Shown: positions 42,018-51,288, numbered from the stretch's first letter. The stretch is 64,000 nt of DNA from Bin87 sp965208015 (GCA_965208015.1 OZ242309.1:62001-126000), one strand, 5' to 3'. Numbers and translations are program-made. The notes: generated by a model from the letters alone, not told the origin.

Positions 42018-42126
42018 GTCAGAATCAGGATTTGCGGGATTTTATGATTTGACAGGATTGGGCGTCTCCGGCACAAAACACTTCCAATCCTGATAATCCC
42101 CAAATCTGGAAAATCCTGATTCTGAC
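42018..42126. repeat. Intergenic inverted repeat
   Basis: Perfect 16-base arms (42018-42033 and 42111-42126, containing AGAATCAGGATTT) flank a partly self-complementary AT-rich interior with several GGATT/AATCC motifs. This type of repeat is widespread between bacterial genes; function unknown. Confidence 0.75.
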
Positions 42127-42185
42127 AATTCCCGCCACGCACTGGGTGGGTACGTGTGAGATTGGATGCCGCGGCGACCGATCCT

Positions 42186-42938
42186 CTACTGGGCAGTCCG
42201 CCCTCCGTCGATCACCACCTCGGAGCCGGTTACGAACGAGGACTCATCGCTGGCCAGGTACAGGACTCCGTAGGCGATCTCCATGGGCTGGCCCACGCGA
42301 CCCAAGGGCACACGGCCCACCTGAGCGGCGATCCGTTCCTCGTCCGCCGGCGTGTCGCCCAGCATGGGCGTCTGCACCGGCCCGGGGTGCACCGAGTTGC
42401 ACCGGATGCCCTCCCTGGCGTACTGGATGGCGGTGGATTTGGTGAACAGGCGCACGGCGCCCTTGCTGGCGGCATAGGCTCCAGAAGTGCCCGGAGCCGG
42501 CGCGATTCCGGCTCCGGAGGATATATTAATGATGGAGCCGCCGCCGGCCTCGCGCATGGCGGGTATCACCTCGCGGGTGCCCAGGAACACGCCCTTGACG
42601 TTGATATCCATGGTGCGTTCCCACTGCTCTGCGGTCATGTCTTCGATGCCGCCCCGGGTGGAGATGCCGGCGTTGTTGACCAGGATGTCTACCTTGCCGA
42701 AGCGCGACACGGCGGCCGCCACCGCGTTGCGCCAGTCCTCCTCGCTGGTGACGTCGAGGTGAACGAAGAGGCATTCCGCGCCGGTCTCGTTGATCTCGGC
42801 TTCAGTTTGATGCCCGACATCGTCCAGCACGTCACCGATGATCACCCTTGCGCCCTCGCTGGCGAACAGCCGGGCTTCCTGCGCGCCCATCCCCCGGGCT
42901 CCGCCGCTGATGATGGCCACCTTGTTTTCCAGCCGCAT
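42186..42938 (-). CDS. SDR-family NAD(P)-dependent dehydrogenase
   Basis: The 250-residue classical short-chain dehydrogenase has the cofactor motif S-G-G-A-R-G-M-G near residue 12, D-V after strand 3, N-N-A-G near residue 88, and the catalytic Ser (I-N-I-S-S-G) with Y-A-A-S-K. An acidic residue after strand 2 (G-D-V-L) favours NAD. AGGAGG lies just before the ATG at 42938. It probably oxidises or reduces a small alcohol or ketone; the substrate cannot be predicted. It ends with I-D-G-G-R-T-A-Q, typical of the 3-oxoacyl-ACP reductase-like subfamily. Confidence 0.9.
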   Translation of the reverse strand: MRLENKVAIISGGARGMGAQEARLFASEGARVIIGDVLDDVGHQTEAEINETGAECLFVHLDVTSEEDWRNAVAAAVSRFGKVDILVNNAGISTRGGIEDMTAEQWERTMDINVKGVFLGTREVIPAMREAGGGSIINISSGAGIAPAPGTSGAYAASKGAVRLFTKSTAIQYAREGIRCNSVHPGPVQTPMLGDTPADEERIAAQVGRVPLGRVGQPMEIAYGVLYLASDESSFVTGSEVVIDGGRTAQ

Positions 42939-43018
42939 GGTTTCGCCTCCTGTCACTCGATGGTGCGACGATTGTAACCAGACCGTGGGAAGGGTCAATA
43001 CGAGCGCGGGCCGTTCGC

Positions 43019-43024
43019 TATAAT
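43019..43024 (+). promoter_or_regulatory. -10 box for the second SDR gene
   Basis: TATAAT lies 41 bases before the SDR start at 43065; no clear -35 was seen. Confidence 0.4.
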
Positions 43025-43064
43025 CGCCGCAGACTGCACGGGCATGAAATTGGGGGTCAATCAG

Positions 43065-43850
43065 ATGGAAATCAAGGACGGCGTATTCATCGTTACGGGT
43101 TCGGCTGTCGGCCTGGGCGCGGCCGTTGCCCAGCGCCTCGCGGCCAAGGGCGGCAACGTGGTCATCAACTACACCAGGAGCGAGGTCGAGGCGCAGGCCA
43201 CCGCAGAGACATGCCGCAGCCTCGGCGGCGGGGCAATTCTGTGTCAGGCCGACGTGTCCGTGGACAGCGACTGCCGTCGCATGGCGACGGTGGCGCTTGA
43301 ACAATGGGGCAGGATCGACGGGCTGGTGAACAACGCCGCCACTTCGGTGATTGTTCCGCACTACGACCTGGAGGGTCTGACCTCCGAGGACTTTCAGCGC
43401 GTGCTGTCGGTGAACGTGGTTGGAGCGTTCCAGATGGCGCGCGCAGTGACGCCGGCCATGCAGGAGCAGGGCAAAGGCGCCATCGTCAACGTCTCGTCGG
43501 GGTCGGGTTTCAGCGGATCCGGCAGTTCCATCGCCTACGCGGCGTCCAAGGCCGCGCTCAACGTCATGACCTACTCACTGGCCCGTGCCCTGGCTCCAGA
43601 GATACGGGTCAACGCGGTGTGCCCCGGCGTGATGCAGACCCGCTGGTGGCGCGAGGGCCTGGGCGAGGAGAACTACCAGGGGTTCATCGACCGCTACGCC
43701 GCGTCCGCTCCGCTGGGCTCGGCCGGCACTCCCGAAACCGTGTCGGAGCCGGTGGTCTGGCTCCTTGAGGGTGCGGAGCACGTGACCGGGGAGACGATCC
43801 TGGTGGACGCGGGCAGCCACCTGGGACCCGCGCCGGCTCGTCCGCGCTGA
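43065..43850 (+). CDS. SDR-family oxidoreductase
   Basis: This classical SDR of about 261 residues has V-T-G-S-A-V-G-L-G for cofactor binding, N-N-A-A after strand 4, and V-S-S-G-S-G with Y-A-A-S-K at the active site. N-Y-T-R-S after strand 2 suggests NADP. The start at 43065 is preferred to 43044 because GGGGGT is correctly spaced. It ends with a Pro/Arg-rich tail past the usual D-A-G motif. It is divergent from the other SDR gene with a ~125-base spacer, and both precede a carrier gene, so joint use in the same pathway is possible. Confidence 0.9.
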   Translation: MEIKDGVFIVTGSAVGLGAAVAQRLAAKGGNVVINYTRSEVEAQATAETCRSLGGGAILCQADVSVDSDCRRMATVALEQWGRIDGLVNNAATSVIVPHYDLEGLTSEDFQRVLSVNVVGAFQMARAVTPAMQEQGKGAIVNVSSGSGFSGSGSSIAYAASKAALNVMTYSLARALAPEIRVNAVCPGVMQTRWWREGLGEENYQGFIDRYAASAPLGSAGTPETVSEPVVWLLEGAEHVTGETILVDAGSHLGPAPARPR

Positions 43851-43932
43851 CTCCCGTACGAGACGACATCGCGTCAACGCCGTATCCTCAGTTGGTCGGG
43901 TGGCACAATACAGTCGTTCCTCAATAATTTCC

Positions 43933-43962
43933 TTGACACAATATCAGGCGCGGGAGCATACT
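43933..43962 (+). promoter_or_regulatory. Promoter of the MFS transporter gene
   Basis: A consensus -35 TTGACA (43933-43938), 18-base spacer and -10 CATACT (43957-43962) precede the ATG by 20 bases, which gives a very short leader. Confidence 0.75.
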
Positions 43963-43982
43963 CCGCCGAACAGGGGGAAGTT

Positions 43983-45518
43983 ATGGCCGCGATCAACCTC
44001 CGCCCCGACCAGTTTGCGCTGTTCGGCTACCGCATCCATTACGCCTGGATGATCGTCTTCATCACAGCGCTGATGCGGCTCGTATCGTCATCGTTCCGCA
44101 TGTCGTTCCCGGCGCTGGTTCCCATCATCGCCGAGGTGTTCGGGTGGAGCGAGGGACTCATCCTGTTTGCATTCTCTCTGCAATGGGTGGTGTCGGGGAT
44201 GTTCGGCCCGCCCTCCGGATGGCTTGGCGACCGATACGGGGCCCGGTTCACGCTCACGGTGGGCGCTTCTCTGTACATCGTCAGCATGATCCTGGCCGGG
44301 TTCATGACCGAGCTCTGGCATCTCTATTTGTTCTTCGGCGTGATGCTCAGCGCCTCCATGGGAATATTCCAGGTGCCTCTCACGGTGTCGGTTACCTCCT
44401 GGTTCCGTCGCCACTTGGGATTGGGCATGGGGTTGCTCCAGTCTTCCCAGGGTGTCGGCCCGGTGATTGTGCCGGCCATCATGGTGGGATTGGTAGCATT
44501 CTTCTCGTTGGGGCAGGGTAAGGCATGGGCGGACTCCCTCCCGGTCTTCAGCGCCGACAGCATCGGGATCCGCATGGCATTCTGGATCCCCGGCATCGTG
44601 GGCGGCGCAGTCCTTTTGGGGCTCACCCGGCTGTTCCACAACTCGCCGGAAGACGTGGGAATGCGCCAGCTGGGCGCCGACCCCAACGAGCCGATCCGCG
44701 CGGCTCCCACCACGGGACGGGGCGCTAAAGAGCGTGCCCGGGTATTCCTGCGCCAGGCGCGCAAGACTCCGACCTTCTGGAACCTGGTTGGCATCCATTA
44801 TTGGGGATGCGCCGGCCACGCCATCATCATCATGTTCCTTCAGGTGATGGTGGTGGACCTGCTGCGCCCGGAAGAAGGTTATCAGGGCGTGGACAAAGCG
44901 CTGGTAAGCGCCTCCGCCATCGGCATCACCATCGCCGGCACCATGCATTTGACCAGTACGATAACCCGGTTCGGCGCTCCCATCGCGGCCGATCTGCTCG
45001 GAAGCAAGTGGGTGATGGCCGCCTGCTTCACCCTCCAGTTCGCGCCCGTCTTGATCCTGTTGTTCGCAGATCAACTGTGGATGTTCTATGTCTTCGCCAT
45101 ATTGTTTGGCATCGGCTTCGGCGGCGAGATGTCCGCCTTCCCGATCATCAACCGCCAGTACTACGGCAGGGCTCCCATCGGCAGCGCCTACGGCTTCCAG
45201 ATGATGGGCGCGGGCGCAGGCATGGCCAGCGGAGCGCTGTTGGGCAGCGGACTGTTCATCGGCGTCACCGAACTGGGTTTCCCGGTGATTCTCGACAACC
45301 CCTACTGCTGGACCATCCTGCTGTCCTTTGTCATGAGCCTGGGCGGTGTCATTGCCATCCTGTGCTTGCCCAACACCCACAACCACCAGTTGCCCGACTG
45401 GGAAGACCAGCTGCCTCCTGAGTACCGTACTGATACCGCTCCGGCGGCTCCCTCGCCGGCGCCAGCAGCGCCCAGCGCGTCCCCCGCCCCCGCCCCGTCG
45501 GGTAACGGCGACGACTGA
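43983..45518 (+). CDS. MFS transporter (monocarboxylate/oxalate-formate-like)
   Basis: The 511-residue protein has about twelve hydrophobic helices and the family loop G-W-L-G-D-R-Y-G-A-R between helices 2 and 3. The larger cytoplasmic loop (residues ~230-260) is basic. Its layout resembles monocarboxylate-type MFS carriers, so it probably moves an organic acid or related anion; the direction is not known. The C-terminus is a ~35-residue Ala/Pro-rich tail. GGGGGAAG precedes the start. It is next to SDR genes, which may handle its cargo. Confidence 0.88.
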   Translation: MAAINLRPDQFALFGYRIHYAWMIVFITALMRLVSSSFRMSFPALVPIIAEVFGWSEGLILFAFSLQWVVSGMFGPPSGWLGDRYGARFTLTVGASLYIVSMILAGFMTELWHLYLFFGVMLSASMGIFQVPLTVSVTSWFRRHLGLGMGLLQSSQGVGPVIVPAIMVGLVAFFSLGQGKAWADSLPVFSADSIGIRMAFWIPGIVGGAVLLGLTRLFHNSPEDVGMRQLGADPNEPIRAAPTTGRGAKERARVFLRQARKTPTFWNLVGIHYWGCAGHAIIIMFLQVMVVDLLRPEEGYQGVDKALVSASAIGITIAGTMHLTSTITRFGAPIAADLLGSKWVMAACFTLQFAPVLILLFADQLWMFYVFAILFGIGFGGEMSAFPIINRQYYGRAPIGSAYGFQMMGAGAGMASGALLGSGLFIGVTELGFPVILDNPYCWTILLSFVMSLGGVIAILCLPNTHNHQLPDWEDQLPPEYRTDTAPAAPSPAPAAPSASPAPAPSGNGDD

Positions 45519-45545
45519 CGCGCCTGTGCTTCCAGAAAGCAATCA

Positions 45546-46145
45546 ATGGGAAACATTGACCGAGACCTGGAGATCATCAGGTCTCGGTCACTGCCAACCC
45601 ACGAGCCGGGGTTGCCGGGCTTGGTGATTCTCTACGGTCTGCCCGGCAGCGGCAAGTCATATTTTGCCAAGTTGGTCGCGGAACGGTGTGGCGCGGTGGT
45701 CCTGGACAGCGACATCCATCGTCGCGCCATCATCGAGGGGAGTCCCAGGTACGACGGGCCCGAAAACCGGCGTCTTTTTGGCGCATTGAACCGACGCGCC
45801 GAGGAACTGCTGGACGGGGGCCAAGTGGTGGTTTTTGATTCATCCGGCCTCCGGGAGTGGATACGCCGTCCCCTGGAGAGCATCGCCGGGGACCGTGCAA
45901 TAACTCCGGTTCGAGCGCACCTGGATCCTCCGCAGGAAGTCATCTTTGCGCGCTTGCGCCGGCGACGACCCGCGCCGGACCCGGCCAATGGGGCCAGAAC
46001 CTGGCTTGACGTGTATCACTGGATGGAGCCGGGTTGGCAACCGATCATTGAACCGCACTTGCGCCTCACTGACCCGGAGCGGGTCCTGGCTGACATGGAG
46101 ACCGTCCGCCAGTTGCTTTCCGAAGGAACGGCGAGGCCGGCATAG
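45546..46145 (+). CDS. P-loop kinase-like ATPase (AAA_33)
   Basis: The 199-residue protein has Walker A G-L-P-G-S-G-K-S at about residues 31-38, D-S-D-I-H-R-R soon after, and a V-V-F-D-S-S-G-L Walker B-like strand near residue 95. R-L-R-R-R in the lid region may be arginine fingers. These features fit the zeta-toxin/polynucleotide-kinase-like AAA_33 group, which phosphorylate small substrates. A perfect 12-bp inverted repeat lies inside codons 5-15, so a start further downstream is possible. It begins 27 bases after the MFS gene and may be co-transcribed. Substrate unknown. Confidence 0.78.
   Translation: MGNIDRDLEIIRSRSLPTHEPGLPGLVILYGLPGSGKSYFAKLVAERCGAVVLDSDIHRRAIIEGSPRYDGPENRRLFGALNRRAEELLDGGQVVVFDSSGLREWIRRPLESIAGDRAITPVRAHLDPPQEVIFARLRRRRPAPDPANGARTWLDVYHWMEPGWQPIIEPHLRLTDPERVLADMETVRQLLSEGTARPA
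45557..45590. promoter_or_regulatory. Perfect hairpin at the start of the P-loop gene
   Basis: TGACCGAGACCT (45557-45568) and its complement (45579-45590) form a 12-bp stem with a 10-base loop. It covers early codons of the kinase-like gene and could damp its translation or end MFS transcripts; there is no T-run. Confidence 0.55.
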
Positions 46146-46246
46146 CCAGCGCTGGTCGCCGGCGTTATCATGTCTCCAAATAGACTGTATCCACTAGTCC
46201 TTCAACCGTGAAGGAAACGGATTCTCGACGAGCAGGAGGCATCATC

Positions 46247-47236
46247 ATGGCAGATGGAATCACTATCTTGGTAGGAACCGCTGGACAAGGCGTCATGCGC
46301 AGCACCGACAGCGGCGAGTCCTGGCGGCGCGTGGGCATCACGCAGGGCATTCACTCGGACGCGGTGGTGCGCTGCCTGACACCGGTCCCGGGCACGGAAA
46401 GCAGCGTGCTGGCCGGATGCGACAAGGGCATCATCCGCAGCGACGACAACGGCGACACCTGGCGCGCGGTCAGCACACCCATGGACGGCACTGCGGTCTG
46501 GGCTATCGCCTTTGACCCCTCCAATCCTCAGGTCGGTTTCGCCGGCACCGGCACCCCGAACCCATGCCAAATCTACCGCACCCGGGATGGCGGGGCCACC
46601 TGGGAACACCGTCCCTGCGAAGTGGCAGCCGAATGCCCGGCCGTCGGCGTGCCGCGGGTTACCGGCATCGCCATCGACCCGACCAACGGCAACAGCATTT
46701 GGGTGGGCATCGAGGTGGACGGGCTGCGCCACAGCTCCGACGGAGGCGACACCTGGGAGACCGTGCCGCACCAGGAAATCCCCAACATGGACATTCACAA
46801 CGTCACCGTGACGGCCGGCCCGCCTCACCGGGTGGTGGTGATGGTGAACGACGACGTGTTCCTGAGCGACGACGACGGCGGGTCGTGGCGGAACCTGGAC
46901 GTGCGGCAGAACTTCCCCCTGGGATACCCGCGCGGCATCAAGGTGAAGGCCGACGACCCGCAGACGATCTTCACCACGTTCGGCGACACCACCCCCGGGT
47001 CCACCGGCGTGGTCATGCGCTCCACCGACGCCGGAGCGACCTGGAACAGCCTTGACCTGCCCGTGGAACCGAATACGGCGATGTGGGTGGTGAACTCCCA
47101 GGCGCAGAATCCCGACTTCCTGCTGGCCGGAAGCCGGTACGGCTACCTGTATCAGTCGGCGGACGCCGGAGCGTCGTGGAGCAAGTTTGACCGCGAGTTC
47201 AGCGAGATCTCCTCGGTGGCGTGGTTCCCCAACTGA
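46247..47236 (+). CDS. BNR/sortilin-like beta-propeller protein
   Basis: The 329-residue protein has repeated S-x-D-x-G-x-(S/T)-W Asp-box motifs (S-T-D-S-G-E-S-W, S-D-D-N-G-D-T-W, T-R-D-G-G-A-T-W, S-S-D-G-G-D-T-W, S-D-D-D-G-G-S-W, S-T-D-A-G-A-T-W, S-A-D-A-G-A-S-W). Each marks one blade of a propeller, at least seven in all. No signal peptide is seen, so it may be cytoplasmic. Sialidase catalytic residues are not evident and enzymatic activity is doubtful. The start at 46247 follows AGGAGG at good spacing. Such proteins are common in Chloroflexota, with unknown roles. Confidence 0.82.
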   Translation: MADGITILVGTAGQGVMRSTDSGESWRRVGITQGIHSDAVVRCLTPVPGTESSVLAGCDKGIIRSDDNGDTWRAVSTPMDGTAVWAIAFDPSNPQVGFAGTGTPNPCQIYRTRDGGATWEHRPCEVAAECPAVGVPRVTGIAIDPTNGNSIWVGIEVDGLRHSSDGGDTWETVPHQEIPNMDIHNVTVTAGPPHRVVVMVNDDVFLSDDDGGSWRNLDVRQNFPLGYPRGIKVKADDPQTIFTTFGDTTPGSTGVVMRSTDAGATWNSLDLPVEPNTAMWVVNSQAQNPDFLLAGSRYGYLYQSADAGASWSKFDREFSEISSVAWFPN

Positions 47237-47407
47237 ACGTCTCAAGCAACCTGAAGGTTTGCGCGGGTCCGCTATAGATGCGAGCCCGCTCTCTTTTGTA
47301 TGCGCCGAATCCTGCAAAATCTGCCTTGTGGCGTCGGGAATGGGTCGCCGTGATACACTTATGCCGCCGAAGATCCAACCCCATTTAACGCGTGGAGGCG
47401 AACCACC

Positions 47408-48268
47408 ATGCCCATGGATGTAGCTACGAAAATTGCCCTGATCAAACGGCTGGCCGGAGACATCCACGGCCGCCTGTCCGCCAGTTCCGACGAAGAGCTC
47501 AACGCGCAGTCCGCCTGCTCCGAGTGGGACGTGGGAACCGTGGCCGCTCACCTCGCCGGCGGCGCCGTCCGGCAGCAGGAAGCCATGCAGCGGGGACTGG
47601 CCGGCCAGGGCGGCCCGCCGGAAGGCGAGAGCATCCTGCCGACCCCGGATCAGGTGCAGGCCTCCAACGCCACCAGCAACGTGCAGACGCGCCACGATTG
47701 GGGCGACGACCTGTTGGACGTTTTCCATCAAAACTACGAAGACCTGGACATGATGCTGCAAGGCTGGTCCGACTGGTCCATCGGCTGCTGGCACCGGCGG
47801 CGGGGAACCATCACCGCTGAAAGCTACGTGGATCTGAGAATCCAGGAATTGGTGATCCATGACTGGGATATGCGGGCCGGAAACACCGGCGAAGGTGACC
47901 TGGACGCCGATGGGATCGTTGCGCTGCTACCCGCGTCCGAGATGTGGTACCAGCTCTGCTTCCGGCCCACCGCTCCGCTGACCACGCCAGCCGTCTATAG
48001 GTTTGAAATCGGCGGCGGCGGCGAAGGGGCAACGCTCCAGCACGACGTGGTGGTGACCGGCGACGCTTATACGGTCTCCGAATGCTCCCCGGAGAACCAA
48101 CCCGAACTTACCATCCGGGCCGACGCCAACACCTACCTTCTGTGCCTCTACAACCGGGTGGACTGGAACACGGCCAAGCGGGCCGGTCGCGTGGGGGTAT
48201 CTCAAACCGCCGATACCATCGCCCACGTATCATTAAGAAACCTCGGCCGTTGGTTCGGCGGGTTGTAG
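47408..48268 (+). CDS. DinB/MDMPI-family protein (first of two)
   Basis: The 286-residue protein has an N-terminal four-helix DinB_2 domain. The metal-binding candidates are His in A-A-H-L-A-G-G near residue 48 and in I-Q-E-L-V-I-H-D-W-D near 155, with an S-E-W-D segment before the first. The C-terminal part has strand-rich sequence with an A-N-T-Y-L-L-C-L motif, as in mycothiol-dependent maleylpyruvate isomerase-like proteins. These usually use a metal and a thiol cofactor to add to or isomerise small molecules. The paralogue 53 bases downstream shares the same layout. No substrate can be assigned. Confidence 0.85.
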   Translation: MPMDVATKIALIKRLAGDIHGRLSASSDEELNAQSACSEWDVGTVAAHLAGGAVRQQEAMQRGLAGQGGPPEGESILPTPDQVQASNATSNVQTRHDWGDDLLDVFHQNYEDLDMMLQGWSDWSIGCWHRRRGTITAESYVDLRIQELVIHDWDMRAGNTGEGDLDADGIVALLPASEMWYQLCFRPTAPLTTPAVYRFEIGGGGEGATLQHDVVVTGDAYTVSECSPENQPELTIRADANTYLLCLYNRVDWNTAKRAGRVGVSQTADTIAHVSLRNLGRWFGGL

Positions 48269-48320
48269 ATACACCATCCATCAGAAGAACCCGATAGGGT
48301 GATGACAGGTGCGGGATAAG

Positions 48321-49172
48321 ATGACTTCCTATGATGAAGCGGTGATACGGCAGGAGGTAGCGGTCATCGGGACGCTGGCCCGAGGACTGAACGAGTTCCT
48401 GAATGGACTTTCACCCAACGACCTGCGGCGCCACTCGGCGTGCGACGCCTGGACCGTGCGCGACGTGGCCGGCCACCTGACCAACCGGGCGGAACGACAG
48501 ATAACCAGCATGACGCGCGGACGCGAGGGCGACTCGGCGCCGCCTGCCGGCTTCGTCGCGCCCACGGACAACATGGTAATGTCTGCCGAGAACGCCGACG
48601 CCGACATTGCCTACTCCATCTCGCTGGGCGACGATCTGCTGCCCACTTTCGAGCGCAACTACCGGGAGCTGCACAGGTTGCTGGACAGCTTCTCCGGCGA
48701 CGACTGGCATTACCCTTGCTGGCACCCCCGTCGCGGCACCATGACGGCCCGCGAATACGTCAGCCAGCGCATCCAGGAGTTGGCGGTGCACGACTGGGAT
48801 ATTCGCAGCGCCTTCAACCCGCAGGCTGCTCTGCACCCGGATGCGATTCCCGTGCTCCTGGGCATGTCCGAACGGTGGCTCCGCTCGGCCTACAACCCGG
48901 GCGACGACCCGCCCTCCGGCGAAATCCGCTACCACTTCGCGCTGTCTGATGCCTCACCCATCGACGTGGTGGTACAACCCGGTGCGGTGCAGGTCGGCCC
49001 GGGTCTGCACCCCAGCCCGGACGACATCGACATGGTGGTCGCCTGCAACGCCAACACCTACCTGCTGCTGGCATACGGGCGCATTGACGTGGACACCGCT
49101 GCGAACAGCCTGGTCGCCATCGGCGAGGAAGGGCTCCTGGAGCGCTTCGCCCGGTGGATGGTGGGGTTCTAA
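48321..49172 (+). CDS. DinB/MDMPI-family protein (second of two)
   Basis: This 283-residue paralogue of the preceding gene has the same blocks: D-A-W-T-V-R-D-V-A-G-H-L, W-H-P-R-R-G-T-M, I-Q-E-L-A-V-H-D-W-D and the C-terminal A-N-T-Y-L-L-L-A-Y-G-R. Sequence identity is only moderate, so the duplication is old and the two may use different substrates. The ATG at 48321 is preferred to a GTG at 48309. It is followed 45 bases later by an SDR-DUF2867 gene, probably in the same transcript. Confidence 0.85.
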   Translation: MTSYDEAVIRQEVAVIGTLARGLNEFLNGLSPNDLRRHSACDAWTVRDVAGHLTNRAERQITSMTRGREGDSAPPAGFVAPTDNMVMSAENADADIAYSISLGDDLLPTFERNYRELHRLLDSFSGDDWHYPCWHPRRGTMTAREYVSQRIQELAVHDWDIRSAFNPQAALHPDAIPVLLGMSERWLRSAYNPGDDPPSGEIRYHFALSDASPIDVVVQPGAVQVGPGLHPSPDDIDMVVACNANTYLLLAYGRIDVDTAANSLVAIGEEGLLERFARWMVGF

Positions 49173-49217
49173 CCGCGCGTCACCTCCGCGACATCAGAAA
49201 CGGCGAGGGCGCGTGTC

Positions 49218-50693
49218 ATGGCAGACACTGCGGCCAGGGAGGACCGTCCCCGCATCTGCCTCACCGGCGCCACCGGTTACGTCGGTGGGAGGCTGTTGCG
49301 GGCGCTCCAACAGGACGGCTACCGTATCCGGTGCGTGGCGCGGCGTCCGAAGAACCTGCTCAGCCGACTCTCTGAAACCACCGAGGTGGTCCGCGGCGAT
49401 CTGCTTGATCGCACGTCTCTGGTCGACGCCATGCAGGGCCAGGACGTGGCATTTTACCTGGTGCACTCCATGGGTTCCTCGGGAGATTTCGCCGAGGAGG
49501 AACGGCGGTGCGCCCAGAACTTCGCGGACGCCGCTCGCTCGGCCGGGATACGCCGTATCATCTATCTTGGCGGCCTCGGCGCGGACGGGACGAACCTTTC
49601 GGACCACCTGAGCAGCCGGCGGCAGGTTGGCGATATTCTGCGGGAGTCGGGAGCGCAGGTCATCGAGTTTCGCGCGTCCATCGTCATCGGATCGGGCAGT
49701 GTTTCCTTCGAGATGGTGCGCGCTCTTGTCGAAAGGCTGCCGGTCATGATTACGCCGCGATGGGTGTCGGTGGCCGCGCAGCCCATCGCCATCAACGACC
49801 TTTTGGAATACCTTTGCCGTGCCATAACCCTACCCGTGGATGGTCACCGCGTATTCGAGATCGGCGGCGCGGACGTGGTGTCTTACGGCGAATTGATGCG
49901 GGAATATGCCCGGCTGCGGGGGTTGCGCCGCGTAATGCTGCCGGTGCCGGTGCTCACTCCGCGCTTGTCGAGCCTGTGGTTGGGTTTGGTAACGCCTCTA
50001 TACGCCCGCGTCGGCCGCAAGCTCATCGACAGCCTGCGCAATGCCAGCGTGGTGGCTGATCCGTCCGCGTCCGAGACTTTCCCGATTCGGCCTACGGGCA
50101 TCAGGGACGCCATCGCGGCGGCGATGCGCAACGAAGACCAGGAGGTCGCCGAAACCCGCTGGTCCGACGCGCTGTCTTCCTCGGGCAAAGCACAGACCTG
50201 GGGAGGCGTCCGTTTCGGCACACGCCTGGTGGACAAGCGCTGCGCACGCGTGTCCAACTCGCCGGAGGATGCCTTCGCACCAATCCGGCGCATCGGCGGC
50301 GACACCGGCTGGTATTTCGGTAACTGGTTGTGGCGCGTTCGTGGTTTCATTGATCTGCTGGTTGGGGGCGTTGGCGTCCGGCGGGGCCGGCGTGACCCCT
50401 CGGAAATGGCCGTGGGCGATGCCGTGGACTGGTGGCGCGTTGAACGCTACGAACCGGGCCGCCTCGTCCGCCTCTACTCGGAAATGAAGCTGCCGGGCCG
50501 GGCGTGGCTGCAATTCGAGCTTACTCCGGCGGACGATGGCAGAGGATCGGTGATACACCAAACCGCGGAGTTCGACCCGGTGGGGCTGGGTGGGTTGGTC
50601 TACTGGTATGCGCTCTGGCCGGCGCACGCGGCCGTGTTCCGGGGAATGATTCGCGGGATCACGAAGGCCGTGCGCCAATCGAACGCAGAGTAG
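49218..50693 (+). CDS. Two-domain protein: NAD(P)-binding SDR plus DUF2867
   Basis: The protein has 491 residues. The N-terminal ~300 form an atypical SDR: T-G-A-T-G-Y-V-G-G cofactor motif near residue 16, R-C-V-A-R-R after strand 2 (favouring NADP), and a Y-L-V-H-S-M-G segment. The Tyr-x-x-x-Lys pair of catalytic SDRs is not evident, as in regulatory or NmrA-like members. The C-terminal ~160 residues match DUF2867 (W-G-G-V-R-F-G, G-D-A-V-D-W-W-R-V), a START-like fold that may hold a hydrophobic ligand. It follows the DinB pair and converges on the Uma2 gene. Confidence 0.87.
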   Translation: MADTAAREDRPRICLTGATGYVGGRLLRALQQDGYRIRCVARRPKNLLSRLSETTEVVRGDLLDRTSLVDAMQGQDVAFYLVHSMGSSGDFAEEERRCAQNFADAARSAGIRRIIYLGGLGADGTNLSDHLSSRRQVGDILRESGAQVIEFRASIVIGSGSVSFEMVRALVERLPVMITPRWVSVAAQPIAINDLLEYLCRAITLPVDGHRVFEIGGADVVSYGELMREYARLRGLRRVMLPVPVLTPRLSSLWLGLVTPLYARVGRKLIDSLRNASVVADPSASETFPIRPTGIRDAIAAAMRNEDQEVAETRWSDALSSSGKAQTWGGVRFGTRLVDKRCARVSNSPEDAFAPIRRIGGDTGWYFGNWLWRVRGFIDLLVGGVGVRRGRRDPSEMAVGDAVDWWRVERYEPGRLVRLYSEMKLPGRAWLQFELTPADDGRGSVIHQTAEFDPVGLGGLVYWYALWPAHAAVFRGMIRGITKAVRQSNAE

Positions 50694-50730
50694 GATTCGG
50701 CATGGGCTCCGGGTCTATCGGCCGGGTCGC

Positions 50731-51288
50731 TTACACCTCCAAAATGTCTCGCACCGGGCAGGTGAATCCCGGCAGCACGTCGCCGCCGTCCAGCGTGTCA
50801 GCCTCGGTGAACGTCCGCGTCGGGCCGGACTGGGGCAGCGCCGTAATCGTCCGCGCCTCCGGATCGGTTATCCAGACCACGCGCGCGCCGTGGCGCAGCC
50901 ACATCTGCGCCTTGTCGAACACCGGAACCGGCCGGTCGTTGGGGGACACTATCTCAACCACCAGGTCGGGAACCACCAGAGCGTACCGTCGCTCACGCAC
51001 GTCCAGGGGCATCCGCTCGGCGGATATGAAACCCACGTCCGGCTCACGCACCGTGTCCGGGTTATGTTCCAGCTGCACGCCGGTATCGGAGCCGAATACC
51101 CGGCCCAACCGGCGCGGTTTCACAAAAGAACCCAACAAAATCCCCCAATTTATTGCGATTTGGCTGTGTTCCAATCCGTTTGACACCTTCTTGTGCAGCA
51201 CCCCCATTATCAACTCGCCCTTCACTCCCTCGCTGTGCAGTCGCAGCAAGTCGTCAGCGGTCAGCAGTTGCGGTTTGGTCGTCGTCAT
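50731..51288 (-). CDS. Uma2-family (DUF820) PD-(D/E)xK protein
   Basis: The 185-residue protein has the Uma2 fold: L-T-A-D-D-L-L at the start, G-E-L-I-M-G-V-L, then the nuclease-like site E-P-D-V-G-F (Asp), V-P-D-L-V-V-E-I-V-S-P (Glu) and a later K-A-Q-M-W-L-R-H-G-A helix. The family is related to restriction endonucleases and is very abundant in Cyanobacteria and Chloroflexota, often in transposition or defence contexts. No partner gene is adjacent. It converges with the SDR-DUF2867 gene, with 37 bases between their ends. Confidence 0.88.
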   Translation of the reverse strand: MTTTKPQLLTADDLLRLHSEGVKGELIMGVLHKKVSNGLEHSQIAINWGILLGSFVKPRRLGRVFGSDTGVQLEHNPDTVREPDVGFISAERMPLDVRERRYALVVPDLVVEIVSPNDRPVPVFDKAQMWLRHGARVVWITDPEARTITALPQSGPTRTFTEADTLDGGDVLPGFTCPVRDILEV

